A stretch of 64,000 nt of DNA, taken from NCBI RefSeq assembly GCF_003052265.1, contig NZ_QANS01000001.1:310001-374000 (forward strand). The letters run 5' to 3'. Every line of letters starts with the position of its first letter. Position 1 is the stretch's first letter. Below the pieces are notes generated by a model. It saw only the letters and a program-made list of their open reading frames with translations. It was not told the origin of the DNA and did no database searches. Both the position numbers and the translations under genes were made by a program. Below are positions 34,642 to 43,807 of the stretch, piece after piece. The DNA is from Stenotrophobium rhamnosiphilum (GTDB taxonomy: Bacteria > Pseudomonadota > Gammaproteobacteria > Nevskiales > Nevskiaceae).

Positions 34642-35295
34642 ATGTCCTTAGCTCCGAAAAAAATAACGTCTGGCCGTGTCTACGGTGGAGTAGAGCAGGA
34701 GACGCGCGCAGCAGAACGCCGTGAGATTTTCATCAACGCAGGATTTGAAGTGTTCGGTACGGTCGGCTATCGCGCGGGTACTGTGCGCGTTCTCTGCAAG
34801 GCGGCAGGTCTTACCGATCGCTATTTTTATGAGTCCTTTAAAAACTCGGAGGAACTGCTTTGTGCCGTTTACGAGCACGTAATCAGCAAGAGCATGACCA
34901 AAGTGCAGCAGGCTATTTCCAAGGCGCCGCAGGACATTGAAGAACTATCGCGGGCAGGACTCACCGCCTACTTCTCCTGCCTTCGTGATCCGCGCATTGG
35001 TCGCATACTTCAATTGGAAGTATTGGGTGTGAGCCCTAAAGTAGATGCGCTGTATTTGAAAAATAATCGAGACTTTGCATCTCTGATTGTTAGCTTGCTC
35101 CCGGTGCCACCTTCCAATCGGAAGAGCGCAACAAACTCTCTCCATGTGGTCGGCTTAGCCTTGGCTGGTGCTTCATCAATGGCCGCAACACACTGGATGC
35201 TTGATGACTATCGCCTACCGCAAAAATCCGTAGTCGACGCTTGCGTCAGCATCTATTTAGGCGCGTTTAATCAAATCAAAGAAGCGACGAAGTAG
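34642..35295 (+). CDS. TetR-family transcriptional regulator
   Basis: 217 residues. An N-terminal helix-turn-helix (about 28-72): RREIFINAGFEVFGTVGYR, AGTVRVLCKAAGLTDRYFYESFKNSEEL in segments. The ligand domain has no recognisable subclass. It follows the ceramidase by 82 bp on the same strand; together with the palindrome at 31858 this suggests it controls the ceramidase and itself. Confidence 0.88.
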   Translation: MSLAPKKITSGRVYGGVEQETRAAERREIFINAGFEVFGTVGYRAGTVRVLCKAAGLTDRYFYESFKNSEELLCAVYEHVISKSMTKVQQAISKAPQDIEELSRAGLTAYFSCLRDPRIGRILQLEVLGVSPKVDALYLKNNRDFASLIVSLLPVPPSNRKSATNSLHVVGLALAGASSMAATHWMLDDYRLPQKSVVDACVSIYLGAFNQIKEATK

Positions 35296-35319
35296 CGCCC
35301 GCAACTCTAATCACGATGG

Positions 35320-36618
35320 TCACGCGAGATTAGAGATCGACATTCCCGGCGCAAAGAAGCGGTAGTTATTACGGCCATTTTGTTTGGCGTGATACATCGC
35401 CAAGTCGGCTTTGGCCTTCAGCGTTTTCACGTCTTTGGCATCTTGTGGATAGACGCTGATGCCGATGCTGCCGGAAATATCTACTTCATGACTTTCGATG
35501 AAGAAGGGTCGGGATAGCTCATCAAGAATTTTTCCGCTGACCATTGCCGCATCTTTCGGCTCGCCAATGCCGCTGAGCACAATCACGAATTCATCGCCAC
35601 CAATGCGAGCAACTGTGTCCACCGCTCTGACGCAACTCACCAGTCGCTGAGCCACCGTTTTGAGAAGGGCATCACCGACAGCATGTCCGAAGGAATCGTT
35701 GACCGGTTTGAATCGATCGAGATCGATAAACAGCAATGCAAACGAGCGGCCGTTACGTTCAGCGCTGGACGCTGCTTGACCCATGCGATCATCCAGCAGC
35801 ATGCGATTTGGCAGCCCGGTAAGACTGTCGTAAAGCGCGAGTTCACTAAGCTGTGCGTTGGTTGTTTGCAGCGCCTGCGTCAGTTTCGCTGCGAAGTGCG
35901 CGTCGAGCGCAGATACGCCTAGCGTGATCGTCAGAATGACGATGGTCGTGATGCCAATCAGCATCGCGAGCGCCGAGCTGGTCATGCTGCTCGATGGCCC
36001 GACACTGCAAATGCTACCGGGTGCAAATTCTGCCGCAGCCATGCCGGTGTAATGCATGCCAGTAATCGCAAGTCCCATCAGAACCGCGCTGCCGAGTTTG
36101 CGAAAAATTGCGCCACCAAAAGATTGATCGCGTAGCTGAAACGAAATCCATAGCGCAGCAAACGAAGCACCGATCGCGATCGCAATAGACGCGATGAAAA
36201 GATCGGCTTTGTACTCAATCGGAGGCGACATTCGAATCGCGTGCATACCGAGGTAGTGCATTGCGGCGATGCCGATGCCCATCAACGTGGCACCGCCTGC
36301 GAGATTGCGCAGCGTCACCACAGAGCGGCTAACCACATATAGCGCCGCAGCGGATGCGGCGATCGCAATCAACATCGATAGCGCGGTCAGCGTTACGTCG
36401 TATGCCAAAGCAATCGGCAAGTGAAACGCCAGCATGCCGACAAAGTGCATGGACCAGACACCAGTGCCCATCGAAATCGCGCCGCACACCAACCAGATTC
36501 GCGAACTTCTTCCCTGCTTGTGGCTAACGCGACCGGCAAGCTCAAGCGCGGTGTAGGAGGCAAAAATCGCCACCACCAAAGAAAGCGCGACCAAATTGGC
36601 GTTATAAAAACCGGTCAT
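35320..36618 (-). CDS. MHYT-GGDEF membrane diguanylate cyclase
   Basis: 432 residues. Seven membrane helices form the MHYT sensor, with the motifs SMHFVGM, AMHYLGM and GMHYTGM; the family is proposed to bind copper and sense oxygen, CO or NO. The GGDEF domain (about 262-425) has an intact RIGGDEFVIV, preceded by RAVD at the I-site position. There is no EAL domain. It should synthesise cyclic di-GMP in response to a gas or redox signal. Convergent with the TetR gene. Confidence 0.9.
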   Translation of the reverse strand: MTGFYNANLVALSLVVAIFASYTALELAGRVSHKQGRSSRIWLVCGAISMGTGVWSMHFVGMLAFHLPIALAYDVTLTALSMLIAIAASAAALYVVSRSVVTLRNLAGGATLMGIGIAAMHYLGMHAIRMSPPIEYKADLFIASIAIAIGASFAALWISFQLRDQSFGGAIFRKLGSAVLMGLAITGMHYTGMAAAEFAPGSICSVGPSSSMTSSALAMLIGITTIVILTITLGVSALDAHFAAKLTQALQTTNAQLSELALYDSLTGLPNRMLLDDRMGQAASSAERNGRSFALLFIDLDRFKPVNDSFGHAVGDALLKTVAQRLVSCVRAVDTVARIGGDEFVIVLSGIGEPKDAAMVSGKILDELSRPFFIESHEVDISGSIGISVYPQDAKDVKTLKAKADLAMYHAKQNGRNNYRFFAPGMSISNLA

Positions 36619-36788
36619 ATCCTGTCATCCCTGACTCCGAGTCCTGATTCGCAAAGAAAGCTTAAGGCGATCCGGCCTTATTCCTTTCATTGTGAGCATC
36701 TTAATGGCTCAAAAGTCAGTTGCAAACGCTAAAAATTCGCTGTCCCTCCTGAACGTTGGCGTCAATTTTGGGGTGATAGGACTAGGCA

Positions 36789-39776
36789 TTAAGGTGATAG
36801 GGCGCTTTGCAGCAGAAAAACCTGTTGCGTGCGGTCGCGTTGGAGCCTCAGGGCGTTGCGCGTGCTGGCATAGGCGATAGCGCCGTTGCTGACGGCGGGC
36901 CAAGTATTGATGCCGCGACTTGGGATCAACTGCCCGGCGCTCCAAGCACCGTCGCTGCCCATTGCGGTGGTCATTACGCGCCAGCGCCAATCTGTGGCGC
37001 GTGAGTCGTACCAAACCATTTGTGCGCGGCCGTTTGCGGCGAGGCCGAGTTTTGGCCACTGGCTCATTGCGGTGACATTTTCAGCCACGGCGGCTGGCGC
37101 TGACCAAGTGCTGCCATTGTCGAGCGACTGCGCGGATTGAATTGACAGATTGACGCCGGACGACGACATAACCTTGCTGTCCCAAGCGGCGACTAAGCGG
37201 CCATCGGCGGTGAAGGTGAGTGCTGGATGACGGTCAGCACGATCATTGGCCCCGAGACTTGTCGGCGCCGACCAAGTCGTCGCACTCGGTGCCAGTGTGC
37301 GCAGCATGATCTGCCAGTTATCCGGATCTGTGCCTTCGCCATAACCCGCGCCGCCAGTCCATAGCGGATCTTTGTCGGTGCGATTGTCTTGCCATGCCAC
37401 AGCGGCGCGGCCGTCTGATGAAACACTGACGACTGGCCACACTGATGCTGGGTATAAAGCTGAGCGCGAGTCGAACGCGTTGGCGGCGTGAAACGATTTG
37501 CCGTCGCGGCTGAGATTGATTGGCTGCGCATCGCTGCCGACACGCTGCATCATCACGTCGAATGGATTGCCCGCACTGATCTCTTGCCAAACCACAATCG
37601 GTGCGCCGCTTGCGAGCAGGGCGAGATCAGGATGTTCAGCGCGGCCTTTAACAGTGCGCAGCGCGATTTCTGTTTCCCAATGTTTGCCGCCATCAGCAGA
37701 GTGACGCAGATAGATCGCTGGACGATGCGGCTGTTCGCCACCGCGTCCGTCTTGCCACGCCACCCAAACGCTGTTGCCGCGCGCCGCGATTTTGGGGAAG
37801 CGTGCTTGCAAGGTATTCGACGTTAGATTGACTGCTACTGACCAACTGCCGTCAGCATTGCGACGACGATAGAGAATCGCCGTGCTGCCGCTGGTATGTG
37901 CTTCTGCAACGAGATGCGAGATGCCGTTATCCACCACGAGCGCAGGAAATCCAGCGAAGCTGCCAGCACTACCCAACGCCAACGCAGCGCCGTCATCAAT
38001 GCCGATATCAGATGGCAGTGCGACTTCAGGTATCGCGTCTATCGCTCTTGGCGCAATGAACACAGGCGAGGTCACAGCTTGCAGTTCGTTCAGCAGTGGA
38101 ATTGTGCTGGGCACATTGTTCAGTGGATCACTAAGCGCAGCGGTGTCGATGGCTGCAGGCAAACCGGGGCCGCGCGCTTCGACTCGATACCAAGTCGGCT
38201 GATCACTTGCGACGATATCGACCAAATAGGTTTCGCTCTTGGCAATGGAGGTCGGTAAAAAAGTTTTGAGTACGCCAGCAGCGCGGCCCGGTGAACGATA
38301 AAGCGAAACGATGGTGCCAAAGCCGTTGTAGACCGTAATGCGCAGCTTGCCCTTAGTGCCAGCGGCGGCGGTGATCTCATCACCACCCACAGCAGCGAAG
38401 GTGCCTGCGCCATTCATATCGGCTTCCAGCATCACACGCATGACAGGAAGAATTCCGCTGTTTCGACGGATGATCGTATTGCCCGCCTGCAAGCTCTGCA
38501 GAATGCCGCGCACGCTGCGTCGTGGTGCGAACACACCGGTGCTGGGCATGCCGGGACCACCGAGTATCCAAAGTTCTTTGAAGTGATCGTCGCAAGCGCC
38601 GACAACACCAAAGCGGAAGCCGGCGTTCCAACGATTCTCGGCGTAGTTAATTTCCTTGTCTGGATTACTCGCCTTGTTCCACACCTCAACGGTGTCTACG
38701 CCTTGCGCGTTGGCTTTGATATTGGGCTTACCGTCGTCGTCTGTTTCACCATCGTCTGGATGTGCCGTGCTCCAGCTAGCGGCCTGTGCGTGTGCATCCC
38801 ATATCGACTGTTGCAGGTTGACGAAATCTGGACGGCCCGGCGGATTCGCGCCTTGTACGATCGTATCTATCGCACCGTGCACGAGGGCATGCGGACCGCC
38901 ATTGGCTTCTTCGCCGGGCATCAGCAGCAGGCGACTGGATTCCCACAGTGGGTCGTAGTGTTGATCGTAAGTGCGGTGATCCGTAAGCGGCAGAAAATCC
39001 AAACCAGAGTCAGCGGCGAAATTGATCTGATCGCTGACTGGCATATTGCCGGCTTGTTCTTGACCGAGCACTTGGCGTGGAAAACTTCCGTCGGATGAAT
39101 GATCGTCATGCACATGCGTGTCGCCGAACAACCATTGGCGACTAACAGCCGTTGGCGGCAACGGTGGCAGCGCGGTGAAACGCGCAACAGTACTGCGCGC
39201 TTTATCCATCGTCAGCGTGCAAGCAGTTTTGCCGCTGCAATCACCACTCCAACCATCAAAGCGTGAAGAGGCATCTGCTGCGGCATTGAGTGTGACCAAA
39301 GTATTTTGATCGTAATCTGCGGAGCACTGCTCGCCGCAGTCGATGCCATGAGGTGATGACACCACGGTGCCTTCACCATCGCCAGTCATGCTGACAGTGA
39401 GTGTGTAACGCGATATCGGACTCACAGAGAAATGCGCACGGACGGTATGGTTTTGATTCATCACTAGTCGGCAATTGCCACTGGAGTCGCAGTCGCCGCT
39501 CCAAGTGTCAAAGTGCGAACCAGCGTTTGCATTGGGCGTGAGATTAACGATGGTGCCCGCCGCATAAGATTTGTTGCATTGAGTGCCGCAGCTAATCCCC
39601 GCAGGACTCGACACCACGTTACCACTGCCATCGAGCGTGACGATGAGCTGATAAAAAACCGTAGCTGGCGGTGTTGTGGGTGGTGTGTCTGTGCCGTTCT
39701 TGTTGACGCCGGAATCGCAGGCAGCCAACAGCGACACGATGCCGAGCGCGAGTACGCTCGTCGTTGAGAGTTTCAT
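36789..39776 (-). CDS. Secreted lipoprotein with InlB-type B-repeats, PHP-like metallohydrolase and BNR-like domain
   Basis: 995 residues from the ATG at 39776 (AAGGGA upstream). Lipobox SLLAAC. Two repeats of the VVSSPAGISCGTQC / VVSSPHGIDCGEQC type (about 45-205) resemble the Divergent InlB B-repeat domain. A PHP/CehA-McbA-like region follows with GDTHVHDDHSSDGS, PLTDHRTYDQHYD, MPGEEANGG and GACDDHFKE as metal-site stretches. The last 360 residues repeat VAWQDGRGG, VVWQE, AVAWQDNR, MVWYDSR, like sialidase/BNR propellers. The product should be a surface or outer-membrane metallohydrolase with unknown substrate. It starts 2 bp after the next lipoprotein gene ends. Confidence 0.75.
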   Translation of the reverse strand: MKLSTTSVLALGIVSLLAACDSGVNKNGTDTPPTTPPATVFYQLIVTLDGSGNVVSSPAGISCGTQCNKSYAAGTIVNLTPNANAGSHFDTWSGDCDSSGNCRLVMNQNHTVRAHFSVSPISRYTLTVSMTGDGEGTVVSSPHGIDCGEQCSADYDQNTLVTLNAAADASSRFDGWSGDCSGKTACTLTMDKARSTVARFTALPPLPPTAVSRQWLFGDTHVHDDHSSDGSFPRQVLGQEQAGNMPVSDQINFAADSGLDFLPLTDHRTYDQHYDPLWESSRLLLMPGEEANGGPHALVHGAIDTIVQGANPPGRPDFVNLQQSIWDAHAQAASWSTAHPDDGETDDDGKPNIKANAQGVDTVEVWNKASNPDKEINYAENRWNAGFRFGVVGACDDHFKELWILGGPGMPSTGVFAPRRSVRGILQSLQAGNTIIRRNSGILPVMRVMLEADMNGAGTFAAVGGDEITAAAGTKGKLRITVYNGFGTIVSLYRSPGRAAGVLKTFLPTSIAKSETYLVDIVASDQPTWYRVEARGPGLPAAIDTAALSDPLNNVPSTIPLLNELQAVTSPVFIAPRAIDAIPEVALPSDIGIDDGAALALGSAGSFAGFPALVVDNGISHLVAEAHTSGSTAILYRRRNADGSWSVAVNLTSNTLQARFPKIAARGNSVWVAWQDGRGGEQPHRPAIYLRHSADGGKHWETEIALRTVKGRAEHPDLALLASGAPIVVWQEISAGNPFDVMMQRVGSDAQPINLSRDGKSFHAANAFDSRSALYPASVWPVVSVSSDGRAAVAWQDNRTDKDPLWTGGAGYGEGTDPDNWQIMLRTLAPSATTWSAPTSLGANDRADRHPALTFTADGRLVAAWDSKVMSSSGVNLSIQSAQSLDNGSTWSAPAAVAENVTAMSQWPKLGLAANGRAQMVWYDSRATDWRWRVMTTAMGSDGAWSAGQLIPSRGINTWPAVSNGAIAYASTRNALRLQRDRTQQVFLLQSALSP

Positions 39777-39778
39777 GT

Positions 39779-41206
39779 TTATTTTCCCTTGACCCAAACT
39801 GGAGCGACGTAGGCCACGGACTTTCCGTCGGCACCGTGCACGCGCACGAAGTACCAGTGATCACCGGTTTCGACCGGCACTTTAAATTCGCCATTGGCGC
39901 TATCGATCGTGGCGATTTGTTTGCCGCCATTGCTGAATAACTGCAAGGTTCCTTTGAAGTCGCTGCCGTCGGCGTTATACGTTGCCACCGTCATTGGCAG
40001 CGTGGCGCCGGTATCGCAGGAAATCTTGTCGCCCATCGGATGACCGCCGGCGTTGAAGTCGACGTGCAAATGCTGGCCCGGTGTGAGTGCATAGGTGCGA
40101 CGCGCCAGCCAAGCTTTTTTGAAATCTGCTTCGCTCAAGCTCTTGGCGATCGTGACGGTTTTCGGACGCTCTTCAACGGCGTAATGCGCAAAGTGTTCGT
40201 CTTCAGAACCGAGGAAAGACAGACGCCAGCCTTTGTCCAAAGCCTTCGCGATATACGCTTGATAACGATCATCACGATTGCTGTCGTTGTAAGCCTCAAT
40301 GCCAAACATCCGCTCAACTGCTGCTGGGATCAGCGTGTAATCATTCCAATCGCAGAGGCCTTCGGTGATCGGCAGCGGCAGATCGTTGAGCAGACATTTG
40401 TCGTGCGGATGATTGAAAGTTGCGAGGCCATCGCCGCCACCGCCGAAAGGCACGGGCGATGACAATGAACCGGTGAGGCCGATCTGATTCGGATCACGCG
40501 TGAACCAATCCCAGAACGTGTCCATGCCTAGATAACCGCCATCGGTTTTGGCGTTGGTGAAATTCTTCGAGAAGAAAACGTTGATGTGTCCAAACACATC
40601 GCTGGTCCACTCGAATCCGCGGATCGCCAGAAAGTTTGTGCTGCTGGCTTTTTGTGCCTGATCCATCGTCGACTTCCACTTCTGCAATTTATCGCCGGTG
40701 GGATTGAGGAAGCAGTACTCCAACTGGGTCGGATCAAAGCGGCCAGAGGTGGGGTCACAACTGGCGTGCAGCGAAATGAACAGACCGTTTTCAATCAGGT
40801 CGGAATGCTCCGATCCGGCCGCAAAGCTGTAGCCCTTCTCGCGTGCGATTCGGTAATAGTCGGCCGGGATGGAATGCGGATCGCCATCCGAGTAAGCCGA
40901 ATGTTCGTGGGTGATGCCTTCGTAGTGTTTTAGCGACGCGAGTGGTTCGCCGGTGTAGACCTCACAAGCTTTGGCCTCTATTGGCGGGGTGACCGGAGGA
41001 GTGACTGGAGGCGTAACAGGTGGCGTCACGGGCGGCGTGACGGGTGGGGTGACAGGTGGCGTCACCGGTGGTGTCACAGGCGGTGTGACTGGAGGCGTAA
41101 CGGGCGGTGTCGTTGGAGGTGGGGCAGAGCGCGTCACGGCGCCGTCGCAGGCAGTCAGTATTATGGGCAGGCAAAGGGTTAGCAGGACGGCTAGATGGCG
41201 TTTCAT
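39779..41206 (-). CDS. Secreted PHP-domain (CehA/McbA-like) lipoprotein with VTPP linker
   Basis: 475 residues. Lipobox ILTAC is followed by a Pro/Thr linker of about ten VTPP units, then the catalytic part: GITHEHSAYSDGD, AAGSEHSD, RGFEWTSD, TFNHPHD and LGSEDEHF, with a C-terminal beta domain. This is the PHP-like layout of CehA-type esterases and related proteins; metal binding is expected. It is first of a two-gene unit with the larger lipoprotein. Divergent from proS. Confidence 0.75.
   Translation of the reverse strand: MKRHLAVLLTLCLPIILTACDGAVTRSAPPPTTPPVTPPVTPPVTPPVTPPVTPPVTPPVTPPVTPPVTPPVTPPIEAKACEVYTGEPLASLKHYEGITHEHSAYSDGDPHSIPADYYRIAREKGYSFAAGSEHSDLIENGLFISLHASCDPTSGRFDPTQLEYCFLNPTGDKLQKWKSTMDQAQKASSTNFLAIRGFEWTSDVFGHINVFFSKNFTNAKTDGGYLGMDTFWDWFTRDPNQIGLTGSLSSPVPFGGGGDGLATFNHPHDKCLLNDLPLPITEGLCDWNDYTLIPAAVERMFGIEAYNDSNRDDRYQAYIAKALDKGWRLSFLGSEDEHFAHYAVEERPKTVTIAKSLSEADFKKAWLARRTYALTPGQHLHVDFNAGGHPMGDKISCDTGATLPMTVATYNADGSDFKGTLQLFSNGGKQIATIDSANGEFKVPVETGDHWYFVRVHGADGKSVAYVAPVWVKGK
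40982..41114. repeat. 12-bp minisatellite encoding VTPP units
   Basis: Roughly eleven tandem 12-bp units of the type GGAGGCGTCACC, differing at third codon positions. They encode the VTPP linker of the lipoprotein. Silent divergence argues that the peptide, not the DNA, is conserved. Unit number is likely to vary between strains. Confidence 0.85.
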
Positions 41207-41336
41207 GAGAGGGCGAAAAGTGCAGGATGTCGGCCAATCTAGTGCCTCTTGATGACGCCACGATGAAGCTGGCTGACGATGCCGCGGCCTGACCCGTTAC
41301 AATGGGCGCAATTCAAATTTAACCTTCTGATTCGCT

Positions 41337-43046
41337 ATGCGCCTGTCCCGCTTTCCGCTCGCTACTACCAAAGAAACTCCTTCTGACGCCGAGATCATTT
41401 CGCACCAGCTGATGCTGCGTGCCGGCTTCATCCGCAAATTGGGCGCTGGCCTCTACACCTGGCTACCGATTGGTCTGCGCGTACTGAAGAAAGTCGAGAA
41501 CATCGTGCGCGAAGAAATGGATCGCGCCGGTGCATTGGAAGTGTTGATGCCGACGATTCAGCCGGGCGAACTCTGGAAAGAATCCGGCCGCTGGGATGTG
41601 ATGGGCTACGAAATGCTGCGCTTCAAAGATCGTCACAAAAACGATTTTTGCTATGCGCCGACCGCCGAAGAAGTTATCACTTTCCACGTTCGCCAAGACA
41701 TCCGTAGCTATCGCCAGCTGCCGATTAACTATTACCAGATTCAAACCAAGTTCCGTGACGAGCGCCGTCCGCGCTTCGGCCTCATGCGTGGCCGCGAGTT
41801 CTTGATGAAGGATGCGTATTCCTTCCACATGGATGCGGAAGATTTGTCGCGCGAGTACTACAACATGCGCGAAGCCTACATCCGCGTGTTCACGCGCGTG
41901 GGCGCTGCGTTCCGTGCGGTCAAAGCTGATAGCGGCAACATCGGTGGCGCGCTGTCAGAAGAATTCCACATCCTCGCCAATTCGGGCGAAGATTTATTGG
42001 CGGTTGCAGAAGGCGGCACCTACGCGGCAAACGTCGAAGCCGCAGAGTGCAAACCTACCGGCAAGCGCGCAGCAGCAAGCGCAGCGTTGGAGAAAGTTTC
42101 TACGCCGGGCCAGAAGACCTGCGATCAAGTCAGCAAGTTCTTGAACGTGCCGCTCACCGGCAAAGTGAAGTTGCTGGTTGTGCACGCAGCAGAAGGCCAG
42201 CCACACGCGCTCATTGGTATTGCGCTGCGTGGCGATCATCAGCTCAACGAAGTCAAAGCCAGCAAGCATCCGAAAGTTAAATCGCCGTTCAAGATGGCGA
42301 CGCCAGAAGAAGTGCAGGCTGCGTTTGGCTGCGAGACCGGTTACCTCGGCCCGATTAAATGCCCGATCCCAGTCATTGCTGATCACGCTGCGTTCGAGGT
42401 CGCTGACTTTGTTTGCGGCGCCAACGAAAACGATCATCACCTCAAAGGCGCCAACTGGGGCCGCGATGCAGAAGAGCCAGAAACGGCTGACCTGCGCGCA
42501 ATCGTCGAAGGCGATGCTTCGCCAGATGGCGTTGGCGTGATCAAGTTTTATCGCGGCATTGAAGGCGGTCACGTCTTCCAGCTCGGCAAGAAATACAGCA
42601 AGGCAATGAACCTCACCGTGCTCGACGAGAAGGGCCAAGCCGTAACACCAGAAATGGGTTGCTACGGTATCGGCGTGTCGCGTCTTGTTGCTGCTGTGCT
42701 TGAGCAAAGCAACGATGCTGGCGGCATGATCTGGCCAGATGCCATCGCGCCGTTCCGCGTCATCGTTTGCCCAATCGGCATGGACAAATCAGAAGCCGTG
42801 AAAGCTGCCGCTGAAAAACTCTACGCAGACCTCAATGCCGCTGGCATTGAAACCGCGCTGGATGATCGTGGCGCACGTCCGGGCTCGATGTTTGCAGACG
42901 CAGACCTCATCGGTATTCCGCACCGCGTGGTGATTGGCGATAAGAGCCTCGCCACCGCGCAGTTCGAATATAAGAGCCGCAAGGCGGAGAAGGCTGAAAT
43001 GATTCCGGCCAGCCTTGAGGCCGTGCTCGAAAAACTTCGCGGATGA
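41337..43046 (+). CDS. proS: Prolyl-tRNA synthetase
   Basis: 569 residues, bacterial type with the inserted editing domain (about 220-400). Charges tRNA-Pro. Class II motifs include RAGFIRKLGAGLYTWLP, the motif 2 region FRDERRPRFGLMRGREF and motif 3 GIGVSRL. The C-terminal anticodon domain reads VIVCPIG and DDRGARPGSMFADADLIG. Its stop overlaps the next gene by 4 bp. Confidence 0.98.
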   Translation: MRLSRFPLATTKETPSDAEIISHQLMLRAGFIRKLGAGLYTWLPIGLRVLKKVENIVREEMDRAGALEVLMPTIQPGELWKESGRWDVMGYEMLRFKDRHKNDFCYAPTAEEVITFHVRQDIRSYRQLPINYYQIQTKFRDERRPRFGLMRGREFLMKDAYSFHMDAEDLSREYYNMREAYIRVFTRVGAAFRAVKADSGNIGGALSEEFHILANSGEDLLAVAEGGTYAANVEAAECKPTGKRAAASAALEKVSTPGQKTCDQVSKFLNVPLTGKVKLLVVHAAEGQPHALIGIALRGDHQLNEVKASKHPKVKSPFKMATPEEVQAAFGCETGYLGPIKCPIPVIADHAAFEVADFVCGANENDHHLKGANWGRDAEEPETADLRAIVEGDASPDGVGVIKFYRGIEGGHVFQLGKKYSKAMNLTVLDEKGQAVTPEMGCYGIGVSRLVAAVLEQSNDAGGMIWPDAIAPFRVIVCPIGMDKSEAVKAAAEKLYADLNAAGIETALDDRGARPGSMFADADLIGIPHRVVIGDKSLATAQFEYKSRKAEKAEMIPASLEAVLEKLRG

Positions 43047-43612
43047 TGCGCCGCGCGTTCGCCATCCTCGTTCTCTTGCTCGCCGCGCCGCTGGCGTGGG
43101 CAGGGCCAGTGGGCGAGCCCGATGACGAACTGCGCGATTTAATGCGGCAGGCGATGAACGAGCCCGATAGTTTTGCGGATCGTTTTGATGCTGAGATTTG
43201 GTTGGTCGATATGTCTGCGCGACTCAAACCAATGATGGCCAACGAGCAAGACCGCATTAAGTTTCTACGCATGCTTCACCGCGAAGCCATGCGCGCCAAG
43301 CTTTCGCCAGAATTTGTGTTGTCCGTGATTGAAGTTGAAAGCCGCTTTAATCGCTTCGCCGTTTCCAGCGCAGGCGCACTCGGCTATATGCAGATCATGC
43401 CGTTCTGGCTCAAAGAGATTGGCAAGCCGGGCGATAGCTTGTTCGATCCGCAAACCAATCTGCGCATGGGCTGCACGATTCTCAAACACTACCTCGACAT
43501 GGAACGCGGCGATCTGGTGCGTGGTCTCGCTCGCTACAACGGCAGCCTTGGTCGCGTTGAATATCCTGCGCTGATCATCAGAGCAATGGATCGGCGTTGG
43601 TATAAGTCCTGA
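43043..43612 (+). CDS. Lytic transglycosylase (SLT domain)
   Basis: 189 residues with a signal peptide (about 1-20, cut near AWAG). The SLT domain has the catalytic Glu in SVIEVESRFN, then SSAGALGYMQIMPFW and the GLARYNGS stretch. It cleaves peptidoglycan in the periplasm with 1,6-anhydro product. Its ATG overlaps the proS stop (ATGATG), so it is co-translated. It lacks a lipobox. Confidence 0.9.
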   Translation: MMRRAFAILVLLLAAPLAWAGPVGEPDDELRDLMRQAMNEPDSFADRFDAEIWLVDMSARLKPMMANEQDRIKFLRMLHREAMRAKLSPEFVLSVIEVESRFNRFAVSSAGALGYMQIMPFWLKEIGKPGDSLFDPQTNLRMGCTILKHYLDMERGDLVRGLARYNGSLGRVEYPALIIRAMDRRWYKS

Positions 43613-43807
43613 TATTGGCAGCTCTGCTAAGCCTGAATTCGTCGGCCGCAATCAGCCCAAAGCGGTCCCTCGACATCCGTGGTCTGGCTTCCTGAAAGCA
43701 GCCTTCCGGGCGTTAGCCAAATGGGTAATTGCAATTGCGGCCTAATCCGGCAAGAGTGTTGGGACAATAGCCGCGGCGACGACCGCGTTTTCTGGGAGGA
43801 GAGCAGC

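Noticed and set aside
40971-41252. ORF on the plus strand encoding GGVTGGVT repeats, and possible CRISPR-like array
   Set aside because: It is the antisense of the VTPP linker. The units are contiguous 12-bp repeats without spacers, so it is a coding minisatellite.
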